A stretch of 64,000 nucleotides of DNA from assembly GCA_021234155.1 (NCBI GenBank), contig JAJEKV010000130.1:1880844-1944843 (forward strand). The letters are read 5' to 3'. The translations under genes and the position numbers were made by a program. Origin of the DNA: Isoetes taiwanensis. Its lineage: Eukaryota; Streptophyta; Lycopodiopsida; Isoetales; Isoetaceae. Shown in pieces: positions 33,301 to 43,987 of the stretch (position 1 is its first letter; the number at the start of each line of letters is the position of its first letter). The notes under the pieces are model-generated. The model saw nothing but the letters and a program-made list of their open reading frames with translations. It searched no databases and had not been told where the DNA came from.

Positions 33301-35216
33301 TCTTATATTATAATGTTATACCGAGTAAGTCGTAGTGCATCGAGCCTAATTTGAATGGTCGAGATCATCTATGGATGCATCCGGTTGCCTAGATTTATTG
33401 CACCGACTTACCAACACTTGTGATTGGTCATGCTTCGATCTCTTAAGGGAAAGGGGTAAATGAAAAGGGGAAAAGGAAAAGGAAGTGGAAAGAGAGAATG
33501 TGAAGGGCAAAAGGCATGGGGAAAAGGGAAAAGGGAAAAAGGGTAAAAGGAAAAGGGAAAAGGGTGGGGATAGAAGAGAAAAGGCATGGAAAACCTAAAA
33601 AGGCAAAGGGAACACGGAAAAGGCACCGAGGGAAGGAGAAAGAGATAAAGTGGAAAAGGTAAATGGAAAGGACATGAAAAAAAAGGAAAGAGGAAAAGGT
33701 TGAAAAAAGGAGAAAATGAAGGAGAAAAAAGCATGGAAAAGAAAAAAGCATGGGAAAAGGAAGGAGCATGGGAAAAGGGGGAAAAAGAGAAGCGTTGAGG
33801 AAAGAGGAAAAAAGGAAGGGACAAATGGCATAGGAAAATGAAATAAAAAGAGAGGGAAAGGGGAAGGGAAAAAAGCATTAAGAAAAAAGGGAAGAGGAAA
33901 GGTTGGAAAATGAGGAAAAGGGAAGGGACAAGGGGAACAAGAAAAGGATGGGGAGAGGGGAAAAGAAAAGGCATAGAAAAGGGAAAGTGAGAAGAAGGGA
34001 AAAGGGGGAAAGGGAACCTAGGTAAAGGTCACGAGGGGAAAAAGAAAGAGGGAAACGAGAAAAAAGGGAAGGGGAAGGGGGCATGAGAGAAAAGGGAAGA
34101 GGAAAATGGTGAAGAAAGGAAAAAAAGGGAAAAGAAAAGGGCAAGAGAGAAAGGGTGGGGGAAAAGAGGAAATGGGTATAGGAAATAAGAGAATAAAACA
34201 AATGTGCAAAAAAGGCATGGAAAAAGGAAAAGGAAAAGGAAAGGAAGGGAAAAAGTGCACAGAAAAGGATCGGCAAAGGAGGAAAAACGAAAAGAAAAAA
34301 AAAATCCATCAAGAAAAGGAACGGGAAAAAGGGAAGCAGGGGGAGGATGGAGGGAGGAAAGGGAAAGGAAGCAGGGGAGTGATGGAGGGAGGGAAAGGAA
34401 GGGAAGCAGGGGAGGATGGAGGGGAGGGAAAGGGAAAAAGGACATGAGGAAAGGAAAAGAGAAAAGAAAAGGAAGGGTTGAAAGAAGGAAAATTGCACGG
34501 GAAGAGGGAAAGGTGGGAAAAGGAGGAAAAAAGGAAGCACGGGAAAAATAGAAAGAAGAAAAAGGGGGAAAAAGGGCATGGGAAAAGGGAAATAGAAAAG
34601 AAAAAATAATGGAAAAAGGGGGAAAGAGAGAGGCACGGAAAAAGAAATGAGGAAAATGGAAAAGGGGAAGAGAAAAAGGGAACATGGAAAAGGGAAAGGG
34701 TGAGGAGATGGAAAAAGGGAAGGTAAAAAGGGCATGGAAAACGGGAGGGAGAAAAGAAAAATGGAAGGGAAAAGGGCACACAAAAAAAAGGAGGAAAAGA
34801 GTGGGAAATAGAGGAAAAGAGAAGGGAAAATAGGCATGGAAAAGGGCGAAAGAGTAAAAGGTTGAGAAAAAGGGAAGACATGGAAAAAGGGTGGGGAAAA
34901 GAGAAGGCATAAAAAAGAGAAAGGGAAGGGAAAAGGGCAAAGAAAAAAGAGAAGAGGGAAAAGGTGGAGAAAGGAGCAAAAGGGAAGGGAAAAAGGTTAT
35001 CGGGAACAGGGAAGGGGGAAGGAAAGGGATGGGAAAACAAGGAAACATGTGAGAAAAGACGAAAAAAGGAAAAAAAAAAAAAGTAGAGAAAATAAGAAAA
35101 ATGAAATGCGGGATAGAGCAAAAGAGAAAGGGAAAGGGATAGGGCTTTTCTCACTGCATCCCAAAGCATTTACAGGCTCTCAACTTATGCCCAGCAACGC
35201 TGGGCACCATTACTAG
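33301..35216 (+). mobile_element. Non-autonomous Helitron B with polypurine body
   Basis: Starts TCTTATATTATAATGTTATA after a host A at 33300. It ends with the perfect hairpin GCCCAGCAACGCTGGGC (35189-35205), then ACCATTACTAG, before a host T at 35217. About 130 bases at each end are the inverse of Helitron A. The body, about 33430-35140, is almost wholly A and G, with regular GGCATGG interruptions. No helicase is encoded. It lies right after the palindrome array. Confidence 0.88.
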
Positions 35217-36945
35217 TAATAGATAATATTATACATGGAGGTTTCGGGCCAATGCCCGCCTAACCGCAATTAGATCCCCCGATCGAAACTCTCAGAATGG
35301 CTTGTCGGGCTATACAGATCAAGCCGGGCCATCCAATTTTCGTGATCGAATGGGGTGCTGAGGATGAGCTTGGTTTTCAACCCACACGCCCCTTTTTTCC
35401 TTCTTGTAAAAGCTTCTTAAATAAGGACCGAACCTAAGGCAGTAGCCAAACATCCTCCATTTTCAGTAGTAGCTCTTCAAAGCTTCTGCCAGAATATGGC
35501 GTTTCAATGAAATCAAGCAGCCTTCCAGCTCCACCCTGCTGAGGTGATCCGGCTCATCGCCATCCTTCATCGGAGCTTCCTGACTTGGTTTCTCATTTCT
35601 TCTGTTCCATCTTGGTTTATCTCGTTCTGCACCTCAACCTGAAGCTAATTCGCATGAGCTAATATTGGCTCGCAGATATGAGACTGCATTTCGCTCATTG
35701 TGAATCCATCGCTGCGCCTGGTTCGGACCATTCTGACTGTCCCGACTACGAATCTACACTATGCAAGATTTGCGAATGCGGGCTACTGTGGCGAGACAAC
35801 CTCTAGTCAAAGCGCTTGGGCAGGACACAAACTCGGATGGCGCTTCTTTGGCTAAATAGATACAAGGCCTGCCATCTCACCTACCTGCATGATTCCCGAA
35901 GTTTAGCATCATTCTAACGAATAAAACCCCTATATTCTAAAAATTCGGGTCTATTTGGGAGTCATATGGACTTAGGAAAAGTCCATAATTAATGAAATTA
36001 TGCTTTTTTATGTTGCAAAGCAGAGGCAGACTTAGAAAATGAATGACAGATTGTGCACAAATCCTTACCTAAAGGGAAGAGGATCTATGTGATTTATTAA
36101 GCAAATCTAAAGCTCGTGATTGGGGATGGACTCAGAAAATAGAATGGCAGATTCATCCATGAAAATGCACAAATAAACACACAGGATATAAGGTGCTAGG
36201 TTTATACTTGCTTCAACGACTTCTCTGCATTGCGATTCCTCTGCTTTACTGACTCCGGTGCTTCAAAATCCACTTCAAAATGCCTCAAAATCCAAAATCC
36301 GCTTGCTTACTTCTTGTCGCTTGCTTGCTGGCTCTGAAATTCTGATAAATCTAAAAATCTAAATGTATCCTGATCAGATCGGCATGCAAAACTGCATATT
36401 ATATCATCACTGCGAGTAGGCTGCCATTTCGGTGATAAGAGTGGAGGCCCGAAAAAACAAAACGGATCAAGCTAAAAGGAATAGCCTTTGAAGTCTTTAA
36501 GATAAAAATTCCCCAGATTGTTAGCAAGCAAGAATAATCAGAAAAATAGAAGGGTGAATAAAACCTGATCTGTACAAATCAGAATGCTCTTGCTTCTCCG
36601 TCTCCATGAAGCATTCCATAAACGAAAACATAATGCTGATACATAATGCTTATTTTGAGGCCAGATAGATGCGCTAACCCACCGCCCTACTGCCCAGCCA
36701 ACTATTGAAGAGAAGAATGAATAGGACTAAAACTGGCCATTGCAAAAATGATGGTAGGCACAGGAGTATCCCGACCACGTCCAACGCAACGGCGCCCCTA
36801 CTGCAAAAATATTGCCGGAAAGGACGAAAAAAAAAAAAACAAAGAACTAAGCTTGCCGGAAACCCATTTTCAGGTGCCAAATGTAACATCAGAAAAGGGC
36901 ACGCTGGCGTTAGCAGCAACCCCAAAAACATTTTAAATAAGTAGA
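35217..36945. other. No gene identified
   Basis: Mixed-composition DNA with short frames only. A loosely repeated phrase (TTAGAAAATGAATGACAGATT near 36030 and CAGAAAATAGAATGGCAGATT near 36130) is visible. Frames at 36674-36944 lack any domain. Confidence 0.4.
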
Positions 36946-38290
36946 CTAGTAAACGTGTGCCCGGCGTTGCCAGGCTAATGTCCTGACATGTGTTTTTGCT
37001 CGGCTTTTAACGTCCATATGTGCAACTTTGACAATAGTGCATGTTGATAGTGGTTAGAATGGACATTGTTTGCTTTTAATAATTATTTTTGTATAGAAAT
37101 TTTCTAATGACAGTACTATCAATATATTAACTTTGCATTAATGAATTTCAAAAGAGAAAACAATGTCTCGTACGGGATGTGGGGGGCAGTTAAATCTGGA
37201 AAGACGAAAATTTGGAAAGATAGACCCAAAACTTATGCTCAAAATCTCTCCCTTATAAGTAGTTAAGTACATCAACACAAAATAGGTACAAAAATACAAA
37301 ACACAAAATTTTGTTCTAGTTCATTGGCGTACTTTAGTTTATGATGGAACTCTAAATGTGCATCTTCAAATGGCGCACATTACTAAAAGCCTAATCTTGT
37401 ACTGTTCTAGACGCTTTCGTGATACCTTCACTTCTCTTACAGATAACGTCTTACTCGAGGTAAAAGTGAAATGCACGTGCGAGTCATTGATTCGAAATGC
37501 CCACGACGTCTCATGACTATCGAGCATGTGAGACAACTCTCGTGAAGGTACCGCCTCAAGACTCCACGATTTGTAGACCTTAAAATAGGTAGAAGAAGTA
37601 GAATAAGTAGAAGAAGAAATCAATGAACACAAAGAAAGTAGAAGAAATCAATTAGAACCAAAGACAAATTAGAAGTAAAGATTAAGAATAAGTATCAGAT
37701 TCACACTTAAAGGATTTCTTTGTATACAATATTTGTTGTATATCTTGACCTGTCAATATCTGTGGAAGCATCTTCATCCTTCGATAAAATAAGTACCTTT
37801 ATGCCTTGGATTCCTTGAGCTCTCGGCAGTGCAACATACAGTTGCCCATGACTAAATACTGGATTTAGCAAATACAGAGAAACCTTTTGCATTGTTTGGC
37901 CCTAGGACTTGGACTTGTTGATTGATTTTTGGACGCAATGGGAATTGCATGTGCTCAAACTGGAATGGGAGTTCTGCGTTATTAGGCACCAAATAAATTT
38001 GAAATATGAAGACTTTGGTTTCTAATATTCTCACCAGTGACAATATCGGCATCTATAGCACGCCTTCCCAATGCACATACAATGAAGTGGGTGCCATTGT
38101 TTAGTCCCTTACGTGTAGAAACATATCTCAGTAACATGACAATCATGCTAATCTTCAATGTCAATTGACGTGGAGGCATCCCATTCGGAGTTTGTGCATT
38201 CAAAAATTCTGTAGGATAGACACCTGCGTATTCATATCTAGTAATCGTGTGCCCGACATTGCACTGCATTAGTAGAGACATGTTTATATG
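36946..38290 (-). mobile_element. Helitron D relic with helicase 3' part
   Basis: On the minus strand it ends with hairpin GCCTGGCAACGCCGGGC, ACACGTTTA and CTAG at 36946, then a host T. The helicase C-terminal region lies about 760 bases before that end. The loop (AAC) and terminal TTACTAG match Helitrons A-C, so this is a good candidate for the family that mobilised them. The 5' part is not recognised within the window. Confidence 0.75.
37707..38281 (-). pseudogene. Helitron PIF1-like helicase, C-terminal part
   Basis: Three overlapping frames give TEFLNAQTPNGMPPRQLTLK, then LRYVSTRKGLNNGTHFIVCAL and GRRAIDADIVTGENI, then PNNAELPFQFEHMQFPLRP, then a decayed INKSQGQTLG-like stretch and NPVFSHGQLYVALPRAQGI. 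This is the conserved C-terminal order of plant Helitron helicases (2B domain, then the S-H-G-Q-L-Y-V-A-x-S-R motif, here P for S). Two frame changes and loss of the upstream part make it a relic. The protein would unwind DNA during rolling-circle transposition. Confidence 0.8.
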
Positions 38291-38700
38291 GAGTTGATAC
38301 TTATAAATCCCACAGTATCTTTGACAAATTAGTTTTATCCAGGTCTCTCTCCATGCAATCTCTCTATGTATATAATTCCAACATAAAACATAATTTTGTC
38401 ATTATGTTTATCTTCTGAATTAAAAGAAAAAAGAAAAGGAAAAAAAGAAAAAAAGAGCAGGAGGGTATTTTAAATATATGCCCAACAAACACATATGTGA
38501 TGAATCAACATTGGATAGAATGGTCATTGTGGTCTAAACAAAGATCTAATCGATAAGGCAAGATTAGGATATGGGATAATAAAACATATGCAAATAATTA
38601 GATTATTCAGCATTTTTTGGATGCAAAGTGTCATACATCTTTTGAATGCAAAGTGTGTGAAATAAGTTTGGGCACACCTTAACTATTGTGCCCCAACTAA
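38291..38700. other. No gene identified
   Basis: AT-rich DNA that may still belong to the upstream part of Helitron D, with an A-rich stretch at 38425-38460. Confidence 0.35.
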
Positions 38701-39020
38701 CTAAGCAAAAGCATCTAGAAATTGAGGTTTGACTCCCTGTTATGTGATAATTAGTTGCCGCCTCAAAAAGGTTTTATTCACGTGATCCCCATGGCCCCCA
38801 AAGCATATCCATTCCTCCCCTCCTCAAAATGCTCACCCTCGAGCATATGGGACTTACATTGCTAAGAAAAAGCATCTAGACATTGAGATTTGACTCTCTG
38901 TTATGTGATAATTAGTTGCCGCCTCCCCAAGGTTTACTCAAGTGGTCCCCATGGCCCCCAATGCATATCAAGTCCTCCCTTCCTCGAAATGCTCACCCTC
39001 GAGCATATAGGACTTACATC
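38701..39020. repeat. 161-bp tandem duplication
   Basis: Two copies (from about 38701 and about 38862) share AGCATCTAGA, TTATGTGATAATTAGTTGCC, CCCATGGCCCCCAA and CACCCTCGAGCATAT. They lie beside a primer-binding-site-like sequence. Confidence 0.85.
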
Positions 39021-39076
39021 ATTTACCCATGAAGCAATTTTTTATTTGGAACTCTCTGATGGAGAGTTGAACTCGA

Positions 39077-39094
39077 GACTCGGCTCTGATACTA
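39077..39094 (-). other. Primer-binding-site-like sequence of an LTR element
   Basis: On the minus strand TAGTATCAGAGCCGAGTC resembles the methionine-tRNA primer site TGGTATCAGAGCC of plant LTR retrotransposons, with one change. If real, an LTR would lie to its right and element interior to its left. No gag or pol is seen there. Confidence 0.4.
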
Positions 39095-40826
39095 TTTGAT
39101 ACGTCATCTTAACTATCGTGTCCTAACGTGGACGTTCCAAGCCAAGATATCACGGTTCAAGACGTATCTTGACCGCCTCAGCCACGCCAGCATTACCCCC
39201 ACCTCGACGCGTATGCGCCCGCAGCTGCCGGGATAGCCCCCTAGTGGGCAACTTGCAAGGTATGTGCATTTATTAATGTGCACATTTACCAATGTGCACA
39301 TTTATCAAGGTGCACATTTTCCCATGTGGATACCTTTTTGCCACCTAGCCATTAAAGGCAAGTGGGTCATACCCAATTATCCCACATGCTTAAAGGGATA
39401 ATTGGAAACCCTAGCCCTAACCCCTTGTCTGAGAAACCCTAACTTGCTATTTTCATCCATAGGGTTTTAGGGCTCTATTTTGCTTGCTCCAGGAGTCAAA
39501 ACCGCCTCCCAGACTCTGTCTGAGCGAATTGCACCATTACTTGTTGGCTCCATCTTCAAGCAGTTCAGCAAGATGGTCGAATTCAGGGCAGGATGACCAA
39601 GCCAAGGATCAGGTATTTGGTCGATTTAATAGCCTAAACCGTCTTCCAGTCATTGTATCAGTAGGTTTAGCATATTAAATCGCCCATAGCAGCCATCTAG
39701 ATTCCCAGATACCAGACTCTAACTAAAGAACCTAACTCTATGATATAGATTAGATCTAGTTATTTAGTTCTTCTGTGATGTATATGGATGATGTATCTCT
39801 GTGAACTCCTTGGATTGGGAAGGGGGGTAGAGACCCTAAAGCTTGGTAGTAGATGTTCCTAGATTAGCCTCTCTAGCACACTGTAGTTTCGGCCTGGTTG
39901 TGGGTGAAGGGGCCAGACTGGCTTACAAGGAGATTCGTGTTCTGACTCTTGAACGATCCCTCTGGTGTGTAAGGCCTACCGGGGATCATTGTGGACTAGG
40001 TCTGATGGCTTGCCACTGCGTGTGGGCAAGGCATGGGCTCGGCACCCGTGGAGTGATCGTCCACTCTCCGGTGGGTTCAAGTCAAATAAGGGCAAGGGCC
40101 CTCTAGCCACCTTGTGTAGATCTCTCGAGGGGAGAGATCCCTACCCCCCCCATCGAACTCGGGAGATGCAACCCGTGAATAGCCCCTTGGCTATGCATCC
40201 CGCGGGCTACGGTCAGTCCCAACACTTTTCAGCCTACTGCAAAGTATGCACAGGGGGGCGGATGGAGTGGACAATCCTAAGCCATGTTCTTATGCCGGTA
40301 AATCCATTGACATAAATTACATGCGCAATGAACTCGGAGACCCAAGCCGTCGGTCACCCCCATGAGTCCGGAGCCTTGGGTAGGATTTCCCATATGTATT
40401 GTGCTGATCTTTGTCTATCACAGATGTCGGTGTGCCACCCTTCCGAGGTGGATATGTGATGATATTGTATAATCGACATGTATGTTTACGCCAGCAGCTA
40501 GGTAGGCCCCGAGGGAGACGGGGGTACTGGTATGGGGATGAACTCCTTTTTTGTATCACGATGAGTGCAATCGTATAACGAGGGGGCGTCACGCTGGTAT
40601 CGAGCAATGTTCTTGGAGACCAAGAGCAAAGCACTGACCATGCTCCCAGTAGTACTAACTTGATAGGATCCTTAAACCTCGAAAAAATGGGAAATTTTTT
40701 TCTCATTTTTGTAGTATATGAAATTTTTTTCTCATTTTTGTAGTATATGCTAAGCTAGTAACAGTTAAGTGAATGAGAACATAAAAAGACTAAAATTAGT
40801 GAGCCAAAACTTTCAAAAGTAGGATG
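39095..40826. other. No gene identified; possible LTR remains
   Basis: Contains CCCTAACC-like phrases near 39410-39450 and short frames only. A 29-bp tandem duplication (GAAATTTTTTTCTCATTTTT then GTAGTATAT) stands at 40690-40748. I recognise no coding region. Confidence 0.35.
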
Positions 40827-41108
40827 GTCTCACACGTCGCGCCAGGACAGATAATGAAAATCTCATTTTCGGGCTGGACGCAACGTGTGAGACATCGAGG
40901 CCAAAACACCTTGAAAAATCATGAATTTCAGAAAAATAACATGGTAATTCGAATTTTAAGCTAAGAATTAGCTAGAATTAGTGTGTTACATTTCTAAAAA
41001 CATGCTTAGAAAGTATAAAATTTAGCATCAGAATCCACCATGACTCACACGTCGCGCCAGGAGCAAAAATGAAACTTTCATTATTGGTCTGGGCGCAATG
41101 TGTGAGAC
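40827..41108. repeat. Pair of 67-bp promoter hairpins (h1, h2)
   Basis: h1 is 40827-40893 and h2 is 41042-41108, 215 bases apart. The left arm reads GTCTCACACGTCGCGCCAGG (h2 starts GACTC) and the right arm GGGCGCAACGTGTGAGAC or a close variant. The inner arms contain AATGAAA and TTCATT. The arms pair over nearly the whole length with a few mismatches. Confidence 0.9.
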
Positions 41109-41208
41109 CATGAGGTTAGAAATGCTTAAATTTAGCCATGTAGTAGGTTAATAAGTGTTTCTAATGACCCAAAAGAGTAGTTTGAAATTTGACCTAAAAT
41201 GGCCCGTC

Positions 41209-41216
41209 TATAAATA
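41209..41216 (+). promoter_or_regulatory. TATA box of retroelement unit 1
   Basis: TATAAATA in TCTATAAATAGACC, about 100 bases after hairpin h2. Unit 2 has the same octamer at 43255-43262. Confidence 0.6.
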
Positions 41217-41259
41217 GACCTAGGACCCTCCCCCCCCCCATTTCCACGTTCTTCCTTAG

Positions 41260-42640
41260 AAAATCGCTCCCCCTTGCCAAGGCGATTTTTCGGCGCCGAC
41301 ATCGGATCGACGAACCGGCCAAAATATGGCCGGGCAAACAGACTGCTAGAGTTCCTCCAGGTGTTACTCCTCCTCCCGCCCTACTCCAAGAGATGCTTCG
41401 ACAAATACAAGTTGCTTTCGGCAGGAGGTCAACCTTCAACAAGCGAGGAGAGTTGTCCGAGGAGCACCCCAAATACAACAACAACCAAGAAGGGAGTGAC
41501 ACCTGAGGTGGGAGAGGATGCACACCGATCAAGGGGGAACGAGAGGTCCTAGGGCAATGAGGAGCCTCGTCATGCAGAAAATCCTTGAAGAAATGGAGGA
41601 GGAGGAAAAGGAAGAAGAAAGAAGAACAAGATCGGGCGGCCGAGGAACGTGAAGAGCAGGGCGTGGACTCCAGCCAACCATCGAGGAGCAACTCAAGCTT
41701 GATTCGAGAGAAGGAGGCCGAGGAGCAGGAAGAACAGAGGGAGCCGAGGCTCGAGCCAGCTGGGGAGGAAGAGCTCGCGGCATGGATCAAAAAGCATGAA
41801 GCCAAAGAGCGCCGTCGAGAAAAGAAGAGAAAGAGGGAAGAGGAGGAGCCGAACGGCCGAGGGAGTCAAGAAGAAGAAGGCATGGTCGAATGGTGGGCAA
41901 AAGAAAACTCGCTCTTAAGTTAAGCGGTAAAGACCCCCAATCCCAAGATCGTCATCACCGAATGATCAGCTGACCAGCCCCCGCCCTCCTCGACGACTCT
42001 GACGATGAAGACTACATCCCCAACACCGAGGGTTCAAGCTCTTCAAAACCCCCGGCTGAGGAGCAGGTAGTACCCGATCAGGAGCAGCCCGAACAGGCGC
42101 AGAAGGCCCCACCATACACCACGGGATAGGAACAAAGCACCATTCCCGCCTCGAGAGGGCGTACGTGATAGACCCCATCAAGGTCTATCAGAAGAAGCTA
42201 AGGGAGCACAACGCCTTCATGGTGAATTGGGAGGCGCATAAACACGATTATCAGGAGAACAGTACGGGCCATGAAGGTGGGCATCCGACGAAGAGCCGAC
42301 CACCGGCCACCACCACAAGGCCCAAGCCTCCTAGACCACCGGGCAAGAAGTGAACCGGCAGGAAGAGACCGAGAGGAGAGCCCCGGAAGAGATCGGGCAT
42401 TTTCAGCCAGAAGCTATGGGTTTTGATTCCCGTCGCACCGTTAGCCTCACTAGTCCGGAGGTCATCCAAGAATACAACACGGACATGAGGGTGACTACCC
42501 AGGATGTTGCTGGCCCCAAGAGGCAACAGCAAAAAACGGGTGCAAAGATTTTGAAGATTCGGACAGCTTACCTACGATCATGCGAAGAGGGTGACACTCA
42601 TGAGGCAAGACATGCATCTTGCTAGCCACATCAAGGGAGA
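41260..42640 (+). pseudogene. Leader ORF of retroelement-like unit 1
   Basis: Frames give PPALLQEMLRQIQVAFGRRS (about 41380-41440), a very acidic/basic stretch EEMEEEEKEEERRTR (about 41590-41640), then DDSDDEDYIPNTEGSSSSKP (about 41995-42055) and a Pro/Gln-rich part. The make-up resembles gag-like or leader proteins of plant retroelements, but no capsid or zinc-knuckle motif is seen. Several stops and shifts occur. It follows the hairpin pair and TATA box, as the next unit does. Confidence 0.4.
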
Positions 42641-42795
42641 GCGCCCTTAAAAATTTTGTAAGTAATAGAAATTTTTTGTTAATGTAAACAGTTTTTGGCC
42701 AAATAATATGTCTAATCTTACTTAGTTAAGTTAAGTTATTGAATTCTGGCCTTTGTTTTAGTTAAAATGGACACTTTAAGCTAATTTGAGAGGAT

Positions 42796-43062
42796 GTCTC
42801 ACACGTCGCGCCAAGACAGAAAATGAAAAGTTCATTATCGGTCTGGGCGCAACGTGTGAGACCATGCCCCAAAAGTGCCTAAAACTGCTCCAAATCGACC
42901 AAATAAGGGGTCAATTCTGCCTAACTCGACGACTCCAGTAGAATTAGACCCTTACATCACCCAAATTGGACAAGTTGAACCCAATTAGAGTCAATGTCTC
43001 ACACGTCGCGCCAGGACAGAAAATGGAAAGTTCGTTATCGGTCTGGGCGCAACGTGTGAGAC
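42796..43062. repeat. Pair of 67-bp promoter hairpins (h3, h4)
   Basis: h3 is 42796-42862 and h4 is 42996-43062, exactly 200 bases apart. Both carry GTCTCACACGTCGCGCCA, AATGAAAAGTT or AATGGAAAGTT, TTATCGGTCTGGGCGCAACG and TGTGAGAC. They are close copies of h1 and h2. Confidence 0.92.
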
Positions 43063-43254
43063 GTCTCAGCATTTGCTCCACCATGCCATATCCAAATGAC
43101 CTTCAGTTTGTTGCAATAGGTTCATTAACTGATCTTAACATGCTCAAATCCCAAAAGTAGCTTTCAAATTCTCATTTGCACCTCCTAATAGGTCAGAATT
43201 GCCTAACCCCAGTAAATTTCTAAGTCACCCAAAAATTAGGGTTTTTCACTTTTC

Positions 43255-43262
43255 TATAAATA
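43255..43262 (+). promoter_or_regulatory. TATA box of retroelement unit 2
   Basis: TATAAATA in TTCTATAAATAGGTCC, about 190 bases after hairpin h4 and about 115 before the ATG of the following ORF. Confidence 0.6.
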
Positions 43263-43375
43263 GGTCCCCATTTCTCACTTAGCACCCTACAAGTTTGCTC
43301 TTGACCGTTTAGGCGATCTTCCAGCTCCCTGAGGCGCTTTTGCATCCGTTTGTTAGTCTCATCTTCCTTAGATCC

Positions 43376-43987
43376 ATGGCAACTGCTGACTTCAGGCGAT
43401 GGTACAGTGTCAGTGCCCACGCTGCCGAGGCTGATGTCAACGACATCTTCCGAGTCTTTAGGAAAGAGATAGATGTCCAAGCAACTCTGCACGCAACCCT
43501 GGCATATAGACAAGTCTTAGCCGAGTTCCAAGCTAGGGTAGGACCCTCCCTAGTGCAGCTACCCCCTTGCACATGCTATTTTGTTCCACGCCCATCCCTT
43601 CAAGCAGCCTTGGGTGATGTTCCGAATATTGCCAAGTACTTGACCAACAAGGCACAGAGGCTGCCAGATTACATGGTCCTGACAGTTGACAGAACCAAGT
43701 ATTTCTCCTACACCGCTGCCTTAGCCATTTTCCTTTCCCACCGTGCTGAAAACCCAATGGGGGCAACCTCTATTCCTCCCATGGAGGTGGACCCCATAGC
43801 AGCCTCAGCAGCAGAACAGATGCTTTTGCAGTACCAGCAAGAGCAGGAAGGAAGGTCAGAAGAAGAGGAATGGGGCCGAGGGAAGAGTACATGGAGCTCG
43901 ACCCGAAAGAAGAATGGCGGCAAGCGAGAAGAGGCTAACCAACTCGAGCGGAGCCGCGAACCTGCCGGTCGCCCCCACTTGGGCTAG
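43376..43987 (+). CDS. Leader ORF of unit 2, intact, unknown family
   Basis: 204 codons from ATG (MATADFRRWYSVSAHAAEAD) to TAG at 43985. The frame is also open upstream without an ATG. The middle has LQAALGDVPNIAKYLTNKAQR and a YMVLTVDRTKYFSY phrase. The C-terminus is a Glu/Arg-rich run (QQEQEGRSEEEEWGRG) like that in unit 1. I do not recognise the family. Its position after a hairpin-TATA promoter and before a gag-pol relic suggests a retroelement protein, perhaps an N-terminal gag part. It is one of very few unbroken frames of this length in the window, which argues for recent function or recent insertion. Confidence 0.5.
   Translation: MATADFRRWYSVSAHAAEADVNDIFRVFRKEIDVQATLHATLAYRQVLAEFQARVGPSLVQLPPCTCYFVPRPSLQAALGDVPNIAKYLTNKAQRLPDYMVLTVDRTKYFSYTAALAIFLSHRAENPMGATSIPPMEVDPIAASAAEQMLLQYQQEQEGRSEEEEWGRGKSTWSSTRKKNGGKREEANQLERSREPAGRPHLG

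Noticed and set aside
25643-35216. A single 9.6-kb transposon with 1.9-kb terminal inverted repeats
   Set aside because: The two inverted arms each have complete Helitron 5' and 3' ends, and a third single copy (C) exists elsewhere, so they are two separate insertions in opposite orientation.
39400-39450. Interstitial telomere repeat
   Set aside because: CCCTAA-like phrases occur once or twice without a tandem run; more likely a promoter-type telo-box or chance.
40000-40315. Ribosomal RNA-like sequence
   Set aside because: GC-rich phrases superficially resemble rDNA, but no conserved rRNA core word could be found.
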